Shown here: positions 23,428 through 31,165 of the stretch, in pieces | Position numbering within the stretch: position 1 is the first letter of the stretch | Layout: every line of letters starts with the position of its first letter | Source of the DNA: an uncultured Myxococcales bacterium | GTDB taxonomy: Bacteria; Myxococcota_A; UBA9042; DTJE01 | Reading direction: 5' to 3' | Assembly: GCA_903857665.1 (NCBI GenBank) | Contig: CAIOFV010000065.1 | Location: 1-64,000, forward strand | Length of the DNA: 64,000 bases | Translations under genes and position numbers: made by a program | The notes under the pieces: generated by a model | Told to the model about the DNA's origin: nothing | Databases searched by the model: none | What the model saw: only the letters and a program-made list of their open reading frames with translations

Positions 23428-25362
23428 CTAGCGGCGCACCAACCTCACTCGCTGGTCGTAGTATGCCGCGCCCTCGCCGTCGTCCGTGGCGCGGGCCTCG
23501 ACGAGGCGGTTGGCGCACTGACCGTCGGATACCCAGCCTCCCTTGGGGATCAGCACGACGTCCAGGCGCTGGCGGGAGTCGTGGCGCACGCGCACGTCGA
23601 TGGATGCGAGCGTGGATTCCAGGCGCGCGAGGCCTCCGTCCGGGATGCCGGCCGCCGCGTCGGGATGGACCGTGACCTCCGCGGGCCCCTCGGGCCGAAC
23701 CGACCACTGGGAGCACTGGCGCAGCGGCGTGGCCACGGACATCAGCAGGAGGGGATGGTCCGGGTCGGGGATCGCCGTCGTATCGGGCGCCGCGGTCATC
23801 AGGCGCGCCCGTCCCGTGGGCGTCGGGAAACGGCGCCCCTCGAACACGACGCGCGGCGCGAAGGGGTTGCGGACCGCTCCGGCCTCGAGGTCCGGGAGTG
23901 TCACGCCGGCCGCCTCAAGGCGCGGACCCACCAGGCGCCGCTTCCAGTCCCGGTGCGACCCGGCGAATTCGTCCGCCAGGCCCAGGCGCGACGCCAGCCC
24001 CTGCATGATTTCCAGGTCGCTGCGGGCCTCGCCTTCCGGCGGTACCACCGGCACCGACGCCGACAGGTACGAGTGGCCATAGGCGCCCAGCAGGTCGTCC
24101 GCTTCCAGCAGCGTCCGGGTGGGCAGCACCACGTGGGCGCAGCGCGCGGTGTCGGTCAGGAACGCGTCGGCCACCACCACGAATTCGCGCGTGCGCAGCG
24201 CTTCCGCCACCCGGTCCGAGTCCGGCAGCATCGCGACCGGGTTGCCCGCCGTGACCCAGACGGCCCGGATGGGCGGATCGCACGCGGCCAGGATCTCGCG
24301 GCCCAGCAGCGGTTCGCCCAGGGTCCGGGGCGACCGCGGCCCCCGCAGCACCGACACGTCGTACGCACTGCGACGGCGCCAGTAGTAGGAAACGCCCGCA
24401 CCGGGTACGCCGATGTTGCCGGTCACCAGCGCCAGCGCGTCGATGGCCCGCACCGTGGCCGCGCCGTTCAACCGCCGCGCCAGCCCCCATCCCAGCAGGA
24501 TTGTCGCGGGCCGTTCGCATCCGAGGCGCCGTGCCAGTTCCTCCGCCTCGTCGATCGTCACGTCCGCGTCGCGGCACCAGTCCTCGACGGGGCGGGACGT
24601 CGCCAGCGCCCGGAAACCGTCGAACCCGTCGCACCACGTGGCGGCGTCCGGGTCCGTCCATCCCTCGCGGAACAGCACGGCCGCCGCCGCCAGCGCCATC
24701 GCCAGGTCGCCGCCCGGCCTCGGCTGGATCACGCGATCGGCCACGGCCTCGGTCCGATGCATGACGGGGTCGATCAGCACGACGGAGGAGCCGCGCGCCC
24801 GGGCCTCGCGGACCAGCGCCAGCACATGCGGGCTGGACGTCGCGCAGTTCTTGCCCCACAGGATCACCGTCCGGGCGTTGCCCAGCTCGTCCAGGCCCGA
24901 CGAGTCCGACACCCCGAAGTCCGCAATCTGGGCCGCGTCGCCGGCGCCGCCGCACACGTCGCCCCGCTTGGTCGTCACCGGGCCGAACCGGGCGAAGAAC
25001 AGGTCGGGGATTTCCGTCAGCAGGCCCAGCGAGCCGCCGCAGCGATAATGGAGGATCGACGCCCCGCCCGACTCGCGCCGGAAGGTGTCCAGGCGCCGAG
25101 CGATGAGGTCCAGGGCCTCGTCCCAGGTCGCCCGGCGGAAGTCGGAATCCAGCGTTTCGCGCACCAGCGGCGTCCGGACCCGGTCCTCGGCGTACTGGCG
25201 CTCGAACACGCGGGCCGTACGGGGGCACAGGAAGCCGCGGGTGACCGGGTGGTCGGGGTCGCCCGCCAGTGCGACGACACGCCCGTCCTGGACGGTCGCC
25301 AGGATGCCGCACGTGTCCGGGCAGTCCCGGTTGCAGGTGGTCCGTCGGACCTCGATGCCCAT
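23428..25362 (-). CDS. molybdopterin-dependent oxidoreductase, 4Fe-4S type
   Basis: 644 residues. The N-terminal cluster site has Cys10, Cys14, Cys18 and Cys46 (CNRDCPDTC, then FLCPR) for one [4Fe-4S]. Features of the DMSO-reductase superfamily follow: VILWGKNCATSSPH, DPVMHRTEAVAD, NIGVPGAGV, WVTAGNPVAMLPDS, and ADAFLTDTARCAHVVLP. The C-terminal cofactor-binding domain starts near 525. No Tat twin-arginine motif, so cytoplasmic. No gene for an electron-transfer or membrane subunit adjoins it, so partners must be encoded elsewhere. GGAGGG lies 4 nt before the ATG. Formate or another small substrate is possible; the specificity cannot be read from the sequence. Confidence 0.9.
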   Translation of the reverse strand: MGIEVRRTTCNRDCPDTCGILATVQDGRVVALAGDPDHPVTRGFLCPRTARVFERQYAEDRVRTPLVRETLDSDFRRATWDEALDLIARRLDTFRRESGGASILHYRCGGSLGLLTEIPDLFFARFGPVTTKRGDVCGGAGDAAQIADFGVSDSSGLDELGNARTVILWGKNCATSSPHVLALVREARARGSSVVLIDPVMHRTEAVADRVIQPRPGGDLAMALAAAAVLFREGWTDPDAATWCDGFDGFRALATSRPVEDWCRDADVTIDEAEELARRLGCERPATILLGWGLARRLNGAATVRAIDALALVTGNIGVPGAGVSYYWRRRSAYDVSVLRGPRSPRTLGEPLLGREILAACDPPIRAVWVTAGNPVAMLPDSDRVAEALRTREFVVVADAFLTDTARCAHVVLPTRTLLEADDLLGAYGHSYLSASVPVVPPEGEARSDLEIMQGLASRLGLADEFAGSHRDWKRRLVGPRLEAAGVTLPDLEAGAVRNPFAPRVVFEGRRFPTPTGRARLMTAAPDTTAIPDPDHPLLLMSVATPLRQCSQWSVRPEGPAEVTVHPDAAAGIPDGGLARLESTLASIDVRVRHDSRQRLDVVLIPKGGWVSDGQCANRLVEARATDDGEGAAYYDQRVRLVRR

Positions 25363-25459
25363 GGTCCCTCCGGAAAGTATCCCGCACGCCCGCGACGACT
25401 CCGTCCGGGGCGCGGATGGGTTCGCGCCTCCGGCCTCCGTGCCCGGGCAGGTCGGGCCA

Positions 25460-25465
25460 AGTATA
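25460..25465 (-). promoter_or_regulatory. -10-like hexamer upstream of the oxidoreductase gene
   Basis: TATACT on the minus strand, about 97 nt before the start codon. A second related hexamer, GATACT (25381-25376), lies only 13 nt before the start. Neither has a clear -35 element. Confidence 0.25.
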
Positions 25466-25500
25466 CCCGCGTCGGACCCCTGGGGATTGACGCGATGCGT

Positions 25501-25506
25501 TATACT
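25501..25506 (+). promoter_or_regulatory. -10-like hexamer of the MBL-fold gene
   Basis: TATACT, 28 nt before the GTG start at 25535. TTGACG at 25487-25492 is too close (8 nt) to serve as its -35. Confidence 0.3.
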
Positions 25507-25534
25507 TCACCTGCCCTTGGGCCGGAGAAGCATC

Positions 25535-26359
25535 GTGTTTCCAATCCCCTCCGCTCCGTTCCCCTCGTCGCAGCCGTTCGCGGCGCGCCTGACCGCCCCG
25601 GCGGGGGCCGCAGAGGTCCGCCTGTTCGTGCGCGGCGGCGCAGCGGTACTGGCCCTGCCGAACCGCTACTCCGTCACCTACCTTGTGATGTCCGGGGACG
25701 ACGTGGTCGTCGTGGACGTGGGTTCCAACGCCGACGTGCCCCGGGTCGTGGACGCGCTGCGCTGGCTGGACCGCCAGCCGTCGAGCGTGCGCGCCGTGGT
25801 GGTGTCGCACTACCACTTCGACCACGTGATGGGCATCGACGCGCTGGCCCGGCGGTGCGGCTGCCCGGTGGCCCTTTCGCGGGCCGCGTTCGATTCGCTG
25901 CGAGGAGGCCCGCAGTTGCGCAAGCCACCGGGCAAGGCCGCGTGGCCCTTCCTGCTGGGGTGGGTGCGCCAGGGCCTGCCGGTCCTTCCCGCGTCGGACT
26001 GGCGCGTGGTCCGACGCTACCTGGACCCCGCGGCCGCGAACCCCTTCCAGTCGGACATCGTCCCGCTGGACGACGGCCAGACGCTCTTCGACCTGCCGGG
26101 CTGGCGGGTGATCACGACACCGGGCCACTCCGACTGCTCGATGGCGCTGTTCCACCGGCGATCCGGCTTCCTGATCACCGGCGACACGGTCCGCAACTAC
26201 CTGGGCGGCGAATGGAACCCGCTGCAGGTCGATCCGGAACAGTTCGTGGCCACCAAGGCCCTGCTGCGGGCCCTGCCCGTCCGCACGGTCTTCCCGGGTC
26301 ACGGCCCGGTACTGGACGGCAAGGACGTGCTGGAACACCTGAAGACCGTGCGCGCGTGA
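25535..26359 (+). CDS. metallo-beta-lactamase-fold hydrolase
   Basis: 274 residues. Metal ligands are complete: SHYHFDH (His92, His94, Asp96, His97), TPGHSDCS, TGDTV and FPGHGP. Without a signal peptide it should act in the cytoplasm. The family is broad (thioesters, phosphodiesters, lactones), so the substrate is not inferable. The GTG start at 25535 is preceded by GGAGAAG at 4 nt. The next in-frame ATG (25688) would remove the first strands of the fold. It is divergent from the oxidoreductase and convergent with the OPT transporter. Confidence 0.85.
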   Translation: MFPIPSAPFPSSQPFAARLTAPAGAAEVRLFVRGGAAVLALPNRYSVTYLVMSGDDVVVVDVGSNADVPRVVDALRWLDRQPSSVRAVVVSHYHFDHVMGIDALARRCGCPVALSRAAFDSLRGGPQLRKPPGKAAWPFLLGWVRQGLPVLPASDWRVVRRYLDPAAANPFQSDIVPLDDGQTLFDLPGWRVITTPGHSDCSMALFHRRSGFLITGDTVRNYLGGEWNPLQVDPEQFVATKALLRALPVRTVFPGHGPVLDGKDVLEHLKTVRA

Positions 26360-26368
26360 GATCAGGGC

Positions 26369-26402
26369 GGTTGCGCAGGGCGGGGAACGAGGCTGCGCGG
26401 CC
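26369..26402. terminator. hairpin between convergent genes
   Basis: GGTTGCGCAG (26369-26378) pairs with CTGCGCGGCC (26393-26402), eight Watson-Crick pairs plus two G-T, around a 14-nt loop. It fills the 42-bp gap between the MBL and OPT genes. No T-tract. Confidence 0.35.
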
Positions 26403-28429
26403 TACTTCTTCGGCTTCAGCGCCTTCAGTGACGACGCGATCAGGTAGGCGGCCAGGCCCAGGATGACCACGCCGCCGGTCCACTTCATGCCGAACCAGCC
26501 GGGCACGTCCGGCACCAGCTTGATTTCGGCGGTGACCAGGATGGCAAGCACGATGCCCATCAGGGCCTCGCCGGCCACGAATCCCGACGCCACCAGCAGG
26601 CCTCGGTTCGACACGTCCTCCAGCTCCTTGTCCGTCGTGGCGCCCTTGCGCTTCGCGATCAGGCCGCCGACCCACTGGATCAGGCCGCCCGCGAAGATCG
26701 CCACGATGGTCGGGAACGGCAGGTACATGCCGACCGCGACCAGCATCGGGCTGGGCACGCCCACCGCGATCAGGCCGATCGCGAACATCACGCCCATCAG
26801 GATCAGTTCCCACCGCAGCGATCCCGAAATGATGCCCTGGGCCGTGACGGCCATCAGGTTCGCCTGCGGCGCGGGAAGCAGGTCGCCGCCCAGCCCGCCC
26901 GGGGTGGCCTTGTGCAGCAGGCTGATGACCGACACCAGGAACAGCGAGGACGCCAGCACGCCGATGAAGCCGCCGATTTCCATGCGCCAGGGGGTTCCGC
27001 CCAGGTTGTACCCGACCTTCCAGTCCTGGGCCATGTCGCCGGCCACGCCGGCCACGCAGCACACCACCGTCGCGACGCCCAGCACGGCCAGCACACCGGT
27101 CCGCATGGCTTCCGACATCGACTTCCCGTCGGCCAGGTAGCCGCCGCCCATGCCCAGCATGACCAGCAGCCCGGCCGCAATCAGCAGCGTCGACAAGGTC
27201 AGGCCCGAAATGGGGTTCGACGACGAGCCGATGATCGACACAAGGAAGCCCGCGACGGCCGCAAACAGGAAGGCCATGATGCCCATCACCAGGGTCACGA
27301 TCAGGGACACGGCCAGCGAGCTGCACAACACGACGTACAGGCCGAACATCGCCATGGCCATCAGCGCGATGGCCGCGAACACGATCCGCATGTCCAGGTC
27401 CTTGTCCGTGCGCAGCACTTCCGGGCCGCCCGCCTTGCCACCGCCGACCGACGTGAAGGACCGTGATATGCCGGCCGCGAGGTTCTTGCGCATCTTGAAC
27501 AGGGTGAAGAACGCGCCGACGATCATCGCGCCGATGGCGATCATCTTGATGTTCTGGTTGTACAGCGTGGACAGCCCGGCGAACCCGCCGTCGCCGCCGA
27601 ACAGGCCGGCCCAGTTGCCCGACGCCACCAGGTCGTTCAGGTGCATCGACATCGCCGCGTCGCGGCTGGCCATCAAGTACAGCAGCACGGGCATCAGGAA
27701 CATCCAGCCGAACACGCCGCCGGCCAGGGTGATGGCGCCGTACTTGGGCCCGATGATATAGCCGACCGCCAGGAAGGCCGGCGACGGGTCGGGGGTGAAC
27801 ACCGGGAACGCGCCCGACGACGTGTCGTTCAACTTGAACGCGCCGCGGAACGAGCCGCCGAGGATCGGCACGCCGTTGCCGTTCTTGAAGAACTCGACCA
27901 GGCCGGCGATGCCCATGGCCGCGAACACCGAGCCCGCGCCCGAGGCCCCGCCCTGGCCGGCCTTGACGATTTCGGTACAGGCGACGCTTTCGGGGAACGG
28001 CAGGGTGGTGTCTTCCATGAACGTGCGACGCAGCAGGATCATCAGCAGCACGCCCAGGAGGCCGCCCACAGCCAGCAGCGCCGTCGCCAGGAACCAGTTC
28101 GCCGAGAAGAGGTCCAGGTTGTCCCACGCGCCCACGATGATGAACGCGGGCACCGTGAAGATGGCGCCCGCGGCCAGGGCCTCGCCGACCGCGCCGGTGG
28201 TTCGCGCGATGTTCTCTTCCAGCACGTTGCCCTTGAACAGGCGCAGCACGGCCATCGAGATGACCGCCGCCGGGAAGGTCGCCGCCACCGTCATGCCGGC
28301 CTTCAGGCCGAGGTACGTGTTGGCCGCGCCCAGCACGATCGCCATCAGGGCGCCCAGCACCAGGGGCTGCCAGGTCAGTTCCTTCATGGTCGATTTCGGA
28401 TCGACGTAGGGCTTGTACTCGTGCGCCAT
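26402..28429 (-). CDS. OPT-family oligopeptide transporter
   Basis: 675 residues, about 15 hydrophobic helices. The N-terminal TWQPLVLGALMAIVLGAANT and GLKAGMTVAATFPAAV segments, the FPESVACTEIVKAG motif and the late AEIKLVPDVPGWFG region match bacterial OPT transporters, which import small peptides or metal chelates with protons across the inner membrane. The start at 28429 has AAGGAGG 5 nt upstream; an in-frame GTG at 28444 lies inside that ribosome site. It follows the PfkB kinase on the same strand, 81 nt downstream, with its own promoter-like element. Substrate unknown. Confidence 0.92.
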   Translation of the reverse strand: MAHEYKPYVDPKSTMKELTWQPLVLGALMAIVLGAANTYLGLKAGMTVAATFPAAVISMAVLRLFKGNVLEENIARTTGAVGEALAAGAIFTVPAFIIVGAWDNLDLFSANWFLATALLAVGGLLGVLLMILLRRTFMEDTTLPFPESVACTEIVKAGQGGASGAGSVFAAMGIAGLVEFFKNGNGVPILGGSFRGAFKLNDTSSGAFPVFTPDPSPAFLAVGYIIGPKYGAITLAGGVFGWMFLMPVLLYLMASRDAAMSMHLNDLVASGNWAGLFGGDGGFAGLSTLYNQNIKMIAIGAMIVGAFFTLFKMRKNLAAGISRSFTSVGGGKAGGPEVLRTDKDLDMRIVFAAIALMAMAMFGLYVVLCSSLAVSLIVTLVMGIMAFLFAAVAGFLVSIIGSSSNPISGLTLSTLLIAAGLLVMLGMGGGYLADGKSMSEAMRTGVLAVLGVATVVCCVAGVAGDMAQDWKVGYNLGGTPWRMEIGGFIGVLASSLFLVSVISLLHKATPGGLGGDLLPAPQANLMAVTAQGIISGSLRWELILMGVMFAIGLIAVGVPSPMLVAVGMYLPFPTIVAIFAGGLIQWVGGLIAKRKGATTDKELEDVSNRGLLVASGFVAGEALMGIVLAILVTAEIKLVPDVPGWFGMKWTGGVVILGLAAYLIASSLKALKPKK

Positions 28430-28459
28430 TCCCCCCTCCTTCACGAACCGTCGGCCGAG

Positions 28460-28487
28460 GGTATCCCAGCGCGCGAGAGAGTGTCCA
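28460..28487 (-). promoter_or_regulatory. putative promoter of the OPT transporter gene
   Basis: On the minus strand TGGACA (28487-28482), 16-nt spacer, GATACC (28465-28460), 30 nt before the start codon. Same -35 and spacing as the element before 12011. Confidence 0.35.
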
Positions 28488-28510
28488 GCGGAAAGACGGG
28501 CTGGGATTCC

Positions 28511-29380
28511 CTAGAGATCGGCGAGGAGAGAGGGGTCCACGACCGTGCCGCCCCGGATGCCCACGATGCGCGACGCGACCCTCGCCGCAAACGCCAGCAT
28601 GTCGTTCGAGGCCATGCCGCGCAGTCGCGCCACCAGCAGCCCCGTCAGGAAGGAGTCGCCCGCGCCCGTCAGGTCCAGTACCGGGACCGGGAGGGCCTCC
28701 ACCTGCACGGCGGCGCCATCGAGGATCCCGAAGGCCCCCCGGGGACCGTCCGTGACGACCACGTCCACGGATGCGCCCGCCAGACGCGCGACGGCGTCCT
28801 CGGCGGGAAGGCCCGTCGCCACCTCGGCCTCGTTGCGGTTCAGGACCAGCAGGTCGAACGGCTGCGTCCGCTCGCGACCCAGGAGTTCCAGGTGGGGCGC
28901 GGACCAGCAACCGGACACCGCGATCCTGGCGCCTTTCGCCCGGACCTCCGCGACGCGGCCCGGGACGGTGTATGCCTCCTTCACGCCACCCACCAGCACC
29001 CACGGGGCGACCGGGATTTCCGGCACGTGGTCCAGGCACGCGTGGTCGCCGGCGCTGATGAACGACCTGTCGGAACCATCGGACAGCACCAGCGACAGGA
29101 ACGGGTCGGGACGCGACGGCCAGGTCACCGAGCGGATGCCCAGCCGGAGCATCAATGCCTCCGCCGCCAGGTCCACCATGCCGCCGCCCGACGGGTGGAC
29201 CAGCGTCACGTCGATGCCCAGCGCGGCCGCCACCGACGCGGCGTTCATTTCGCCCCCGAAGCCGGTCGGGATGGCATCGACGTACCGTTCCTGGCCGGGG
29301 GCCGGCAGGGGTTCCAGGGCCGGCAGAAAGACCTCGAAGAAGACGGGGCCCACGACGGTCAGGCGGGGACGCGGTATCAC
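28511..29380 (-). CDS. PfkB-family carbohydrate kinase
   Basis: 289 residues. Ribokinase/PfkB fold: an N-terminal substrate region with TGFGGEMNAASVAAALG, the nucleotide-site stretch LLVLNRNEAEVATG, and the C-terminal signature DLTGAGDSFLTG with catalytic base Asp242. It phosphorylates a sugar or nucleoside; the family does not tell which. GTG start at 29380, chosen because GAGG lies 5 nt upstream; an in-frame GTG at 29386 lacks a ribosome site. Its 5' end abuts the first of two 73-bp repeats, which would be in the leader or promoter of this gene. Confidence 0.88.
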   Translation of the reverse strand: MIPRPRLTVVGPVFFEVFLPALEPLPAPGQERYVDAIPTGFGGEMNAASVAAALGIDVTLVHPSGGGMVDLAAEALMLRLGIRSVTWPSRPDPFLSLVLSDGSDRSFISAGDHACLDHVPEIPVAPWVLVGGVKEAYTVPGRVAEVRAKGARIAVSGCWSAPHLELLGRERTQPFDLLVLNRNEAEVATGLPAEDAVARLAGASVDVVVTDGPRGAFGILDGAAVQVEALPVPVLDLTGAGDSFLTGLLVARLRGMASNDMLAFAARVASRIVGIRGGTVVDPSLLADL

Positions 29381-29396
29381 GTTCACCTCAATGCAG

Positions 29397-29469
29397 CCGC
29401 CCGAGCACGGAGGCGGAGGCGAGGGATTGCGCATGCAATCTCTTGCCGCAGACGGAGTCGCCTCGGGCC
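29397..29469. repeat. 73-bp palindromic repeat, copy 1
   Basis: Identical to 29482-29554 (85-bp period, 12-bp spacer). The unit has nested inverted repeats: outer CCCGAG/CTCGGG, next GGCGA/TCGCC, innermost GATTGC/GCAATC around a 4-nt loop. This is a REP/BIME-like structure that could fold as a branched hairpin. It has no open frame of its own. Confidence 0.85.
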
Positions 29470-29481
29470 CACTCAACACCC

Positions 29482-29554
29482 CCGCCCGAGCACGGAGGCG
29501 GAGGCGAGGGATTGCGCATGCAATCTCTTGCCGCAGACGGAGTCGCCTCGGGCC
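29482..29554. repeat. 73-bp palindromic repeat, copy 2
   Basis: Perfect copy of 29397-29469 in the same orientation. Perfect identity over 73 bp points to recent duplication or ongoing gene conversion. Confidence 0.85.
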
Positions 29555-29670
29555 GATCCAGAGTTCCCGGCGAAGCGTAGCCGAGCGGCGGCGGGGCGGC
29601 AAGGCAGGGATGGTTCCGCGCTGCCGATGGAGCGAGTCCCTCCGGACTCGCCCTCGGCCCGGGTTCGCGG

Positions 29671-29676
29671 TAGAAT
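29671..29676 (+). promoter_or_regulatory. -10-like hexamer of lipoprotein gene 29703
   Basis: TAGAAT followed by CCGCCGG, 26 nt before the start. Nearly the same sequence (TAGAAT then CTGCGCCGG) precedes the lipoprotein gene at 36641. No -35 element seen. Confidence 0.35.
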
Positions 29677-29702
29677 CCGCCGGACCGCATCGAGGACGTC
29701 GC

Positions 29703-31067
29703 ATGATGCTCCGGAACCTCCTCGCAGCCTCCCTGCTGGCCGCCCTGCTCGTCGCGTGCGGGGGGGGCGGCAGCGGGACCGACCTCGGGCCCGACGAGGA
29801 CCTGCCTCCGGTCGCCCTCCCCGACATCCCGGCCAACGAAGCGGGGCAGCGCGACCTGGTGGACGCGACGCCGGATGAGCGTCCCGAGGCGACCGATCCG
29901 GGGAAGGACCTGCACCAGGACCTGGGACACGAGGCCATCGCGGACCCGGGCGAAGACCCCGCGGGCGAGGCGACGGACGAGGCTCCCACGGACGACGGCC
30001 TGGCCGGGGATCCCGACCCCGGTCCCACCGATCCGGGCCCGCCCGACCCCGGCGCGCCGGACGTCCCCTGTGCCGCGCCCTGCGAGGAAGGCAGCATCTG
30101 CGTGCAGGGCACCTGCATGCCGTGCAACACCGACCTGCGGTGCGGCACGACGTGCCGGCCCTGCTCGGGCAAGACGATCCACTGCCTGGAGGGCGTGTGC
30201 ATCCAGTGCCTGTCGGACGTCGAGTGCGCCCTCGACTCGTTCTGCTCGTCGAACACCTGCAAGAAATGCTCGGACATCGACGACCCCAACCACTGCGGGC
30301 GCACCTGCGACGTCTGCGGTGGCGAGGCGCCCACGTGCAGCGGCGGACTGTGCGCCTGCACGGCCGGGTCCTGCAAGACGGGCCGGCACTGCGTGGACAT
30401 CGCCTGCCTGCCCTGCAACGTCTCCGATGCCTGCGGGACGGCGTGCACGCCCTGCGACCCCGACCACCCGTTCTGCGTGGCCGGCGCCCGGTGCGCGGCC
30501 TGCCGCGACGACAACGACTGCGGCACGGGCCTGCAGTGCCACAACGACGCCTGCGTGCCGGAATGCCGGCCGCCGGTGGAGGCGTGCACCACCGACGCGA
30601 CCCCGGGCGGTGCGGGATGCGGCGCCGCGGTGCGGCTGGGCCGGGCCACCGCGACCGCCACGATTACGGACTACGACTACCTGCTGTACGCCCACGCGAA
30701 CTCCGACGACACGTCGGGCGCCTGCCCGGGCGACGGGCCCGACAAGACCTACTCGGTGTGGCTGGCCAAGGGCGAGTCGATAGACGTGACGGGCATCCCC
30801 GACCTGGACCCCAACAACAGCACCTATCCGGACCTGGTGCTGAAGCTGTACACCGGGACGGTGTGCGCCCCCGGGGGCGGCACCCCCCGAACCTGTGTCG
30901 ATGCGGGGGGGGCTGGCGCGGTCGAGACGCTGTCGTTCACGGCGGATGCTGCCGGCTGGTACTCCCTCGTCGTGGACAGCACGAACGCCTACTACGGGGA
31001 CTACGGGTACTTCTACCTCCAGGTGACGCTCCACTCGCTGCGGTCTGACGCGTGCTGCGGCCCCTGA
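29703..31067 (+). CDS. Cys-rich lipoprotein with C-terminal PPC-like beta-sandwich
   Basis: 454 residues. Lipobox LVAC (Cys19), then about 100 residues of Asp/Pro/Glu tether ending in the repeat DPGPTDPGPPDPGAPD. Residues 125-310 hold about thirty cysteines in CxxCxxC-type modules, each near 30 residues and ending in CxPC or CxxC. The last 135 residues form a pre-peptidase C-terminal (PPC)-like domain (TITDYDYLLYAHANSDD ... GWYSLVVDSTNAYYGDYGY). GAGGA lies 6 nt before the ATG. Probably a disulfide-stabilised surface protein; no enzyme motif. The next lipoprotein gene follows in the same direction after 98 bp. Confidence 0.75.
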   Translation: MMLRNLLAASLLAALLVACGGGGSGTDLGPDEDLPPVALPDIPANEAGQRDLVDATPDERPEATDPGKDLHQDLGHEAIADPGEDPAGEATDEAPTDDGLAGDPDPGPTDPGPPDPGAPDVPCAAPCEEGSICVQGTCMPCNTDLRCGTTCRPCSGKTIHCLEGVCIQCLSDVECALDSFCSSNTCKKCSDIDDPNHCGRTCDVCGGEAPTCSGGLCACTAGSCKTGRHCVDIACLPCNVSDACGTACTPCDPDHPFCVAGARCAACRDDNDCGTGLQCHNDACVPECRPPVEACTTDATPGGAGCGAAVRLGRATATATITDYDYLLYAHANSDDTSGACPGDGPDKTYSVWLAKGESIDVTGIPDLDPNNSTYPDLVLKLYTGTVCAPGGGTPRTCVDAGGAGAVETLSFTADAAGWYSLVVDSTNAYYGDYGYFYLQVTLHSLRSDACCGP

Positions 31068-31106
31068 CCCCCATCGGATGAACGCCCCGGCCGCGGACCC
31101 GGCACC

Positions 31107-31135
31107 TTGTGCCTGCCGGCTTGCACCCGTATCCT
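31107..31135 (+). promoter_or_regulatory. putative promoter of lipoprotein gene 31166
   Basis: TTGTGC (31107-31112), 17-nt spacer, TATCCT (31130-31135), 30 nt before the start codon. Confidence 0.4.
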
Positions 31136-31165
31136 TCGGGAAGGAATCGAGATTTGGAGGCATCC

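Larger units (their letters stand above)
29381..29702. other. 322-bp divergent intergenic region with two palindromic repeats
   Basis: Between the PfkB gene (minus) and a Cys-rich lipoprotein gene (plus). It holds two 73-bp direct repeats (29397-29469, 29482-29554) in its left half and a TAGAAT hexamer near the right gene. The rest (29555-29670) shows no ORF with a ribosome site and no RNA gene that I can recognise. Confidence 0.7.

Noticed and set aside
25487-25506. TTGACG plus TATACT as a promoter for the MBL gene
   Set aside because: The two hexamers are only 8 nt apart, too close for sigma-70-type recognition; only the TATACT is kept as a weak -10 candidate.
29397-29554. CRISPR-like array
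   Set aside because: Only two copies of 73 bp with a 12-bp gap and no cas genes; the nested palindromes fit a REP/BIME-type element instead.
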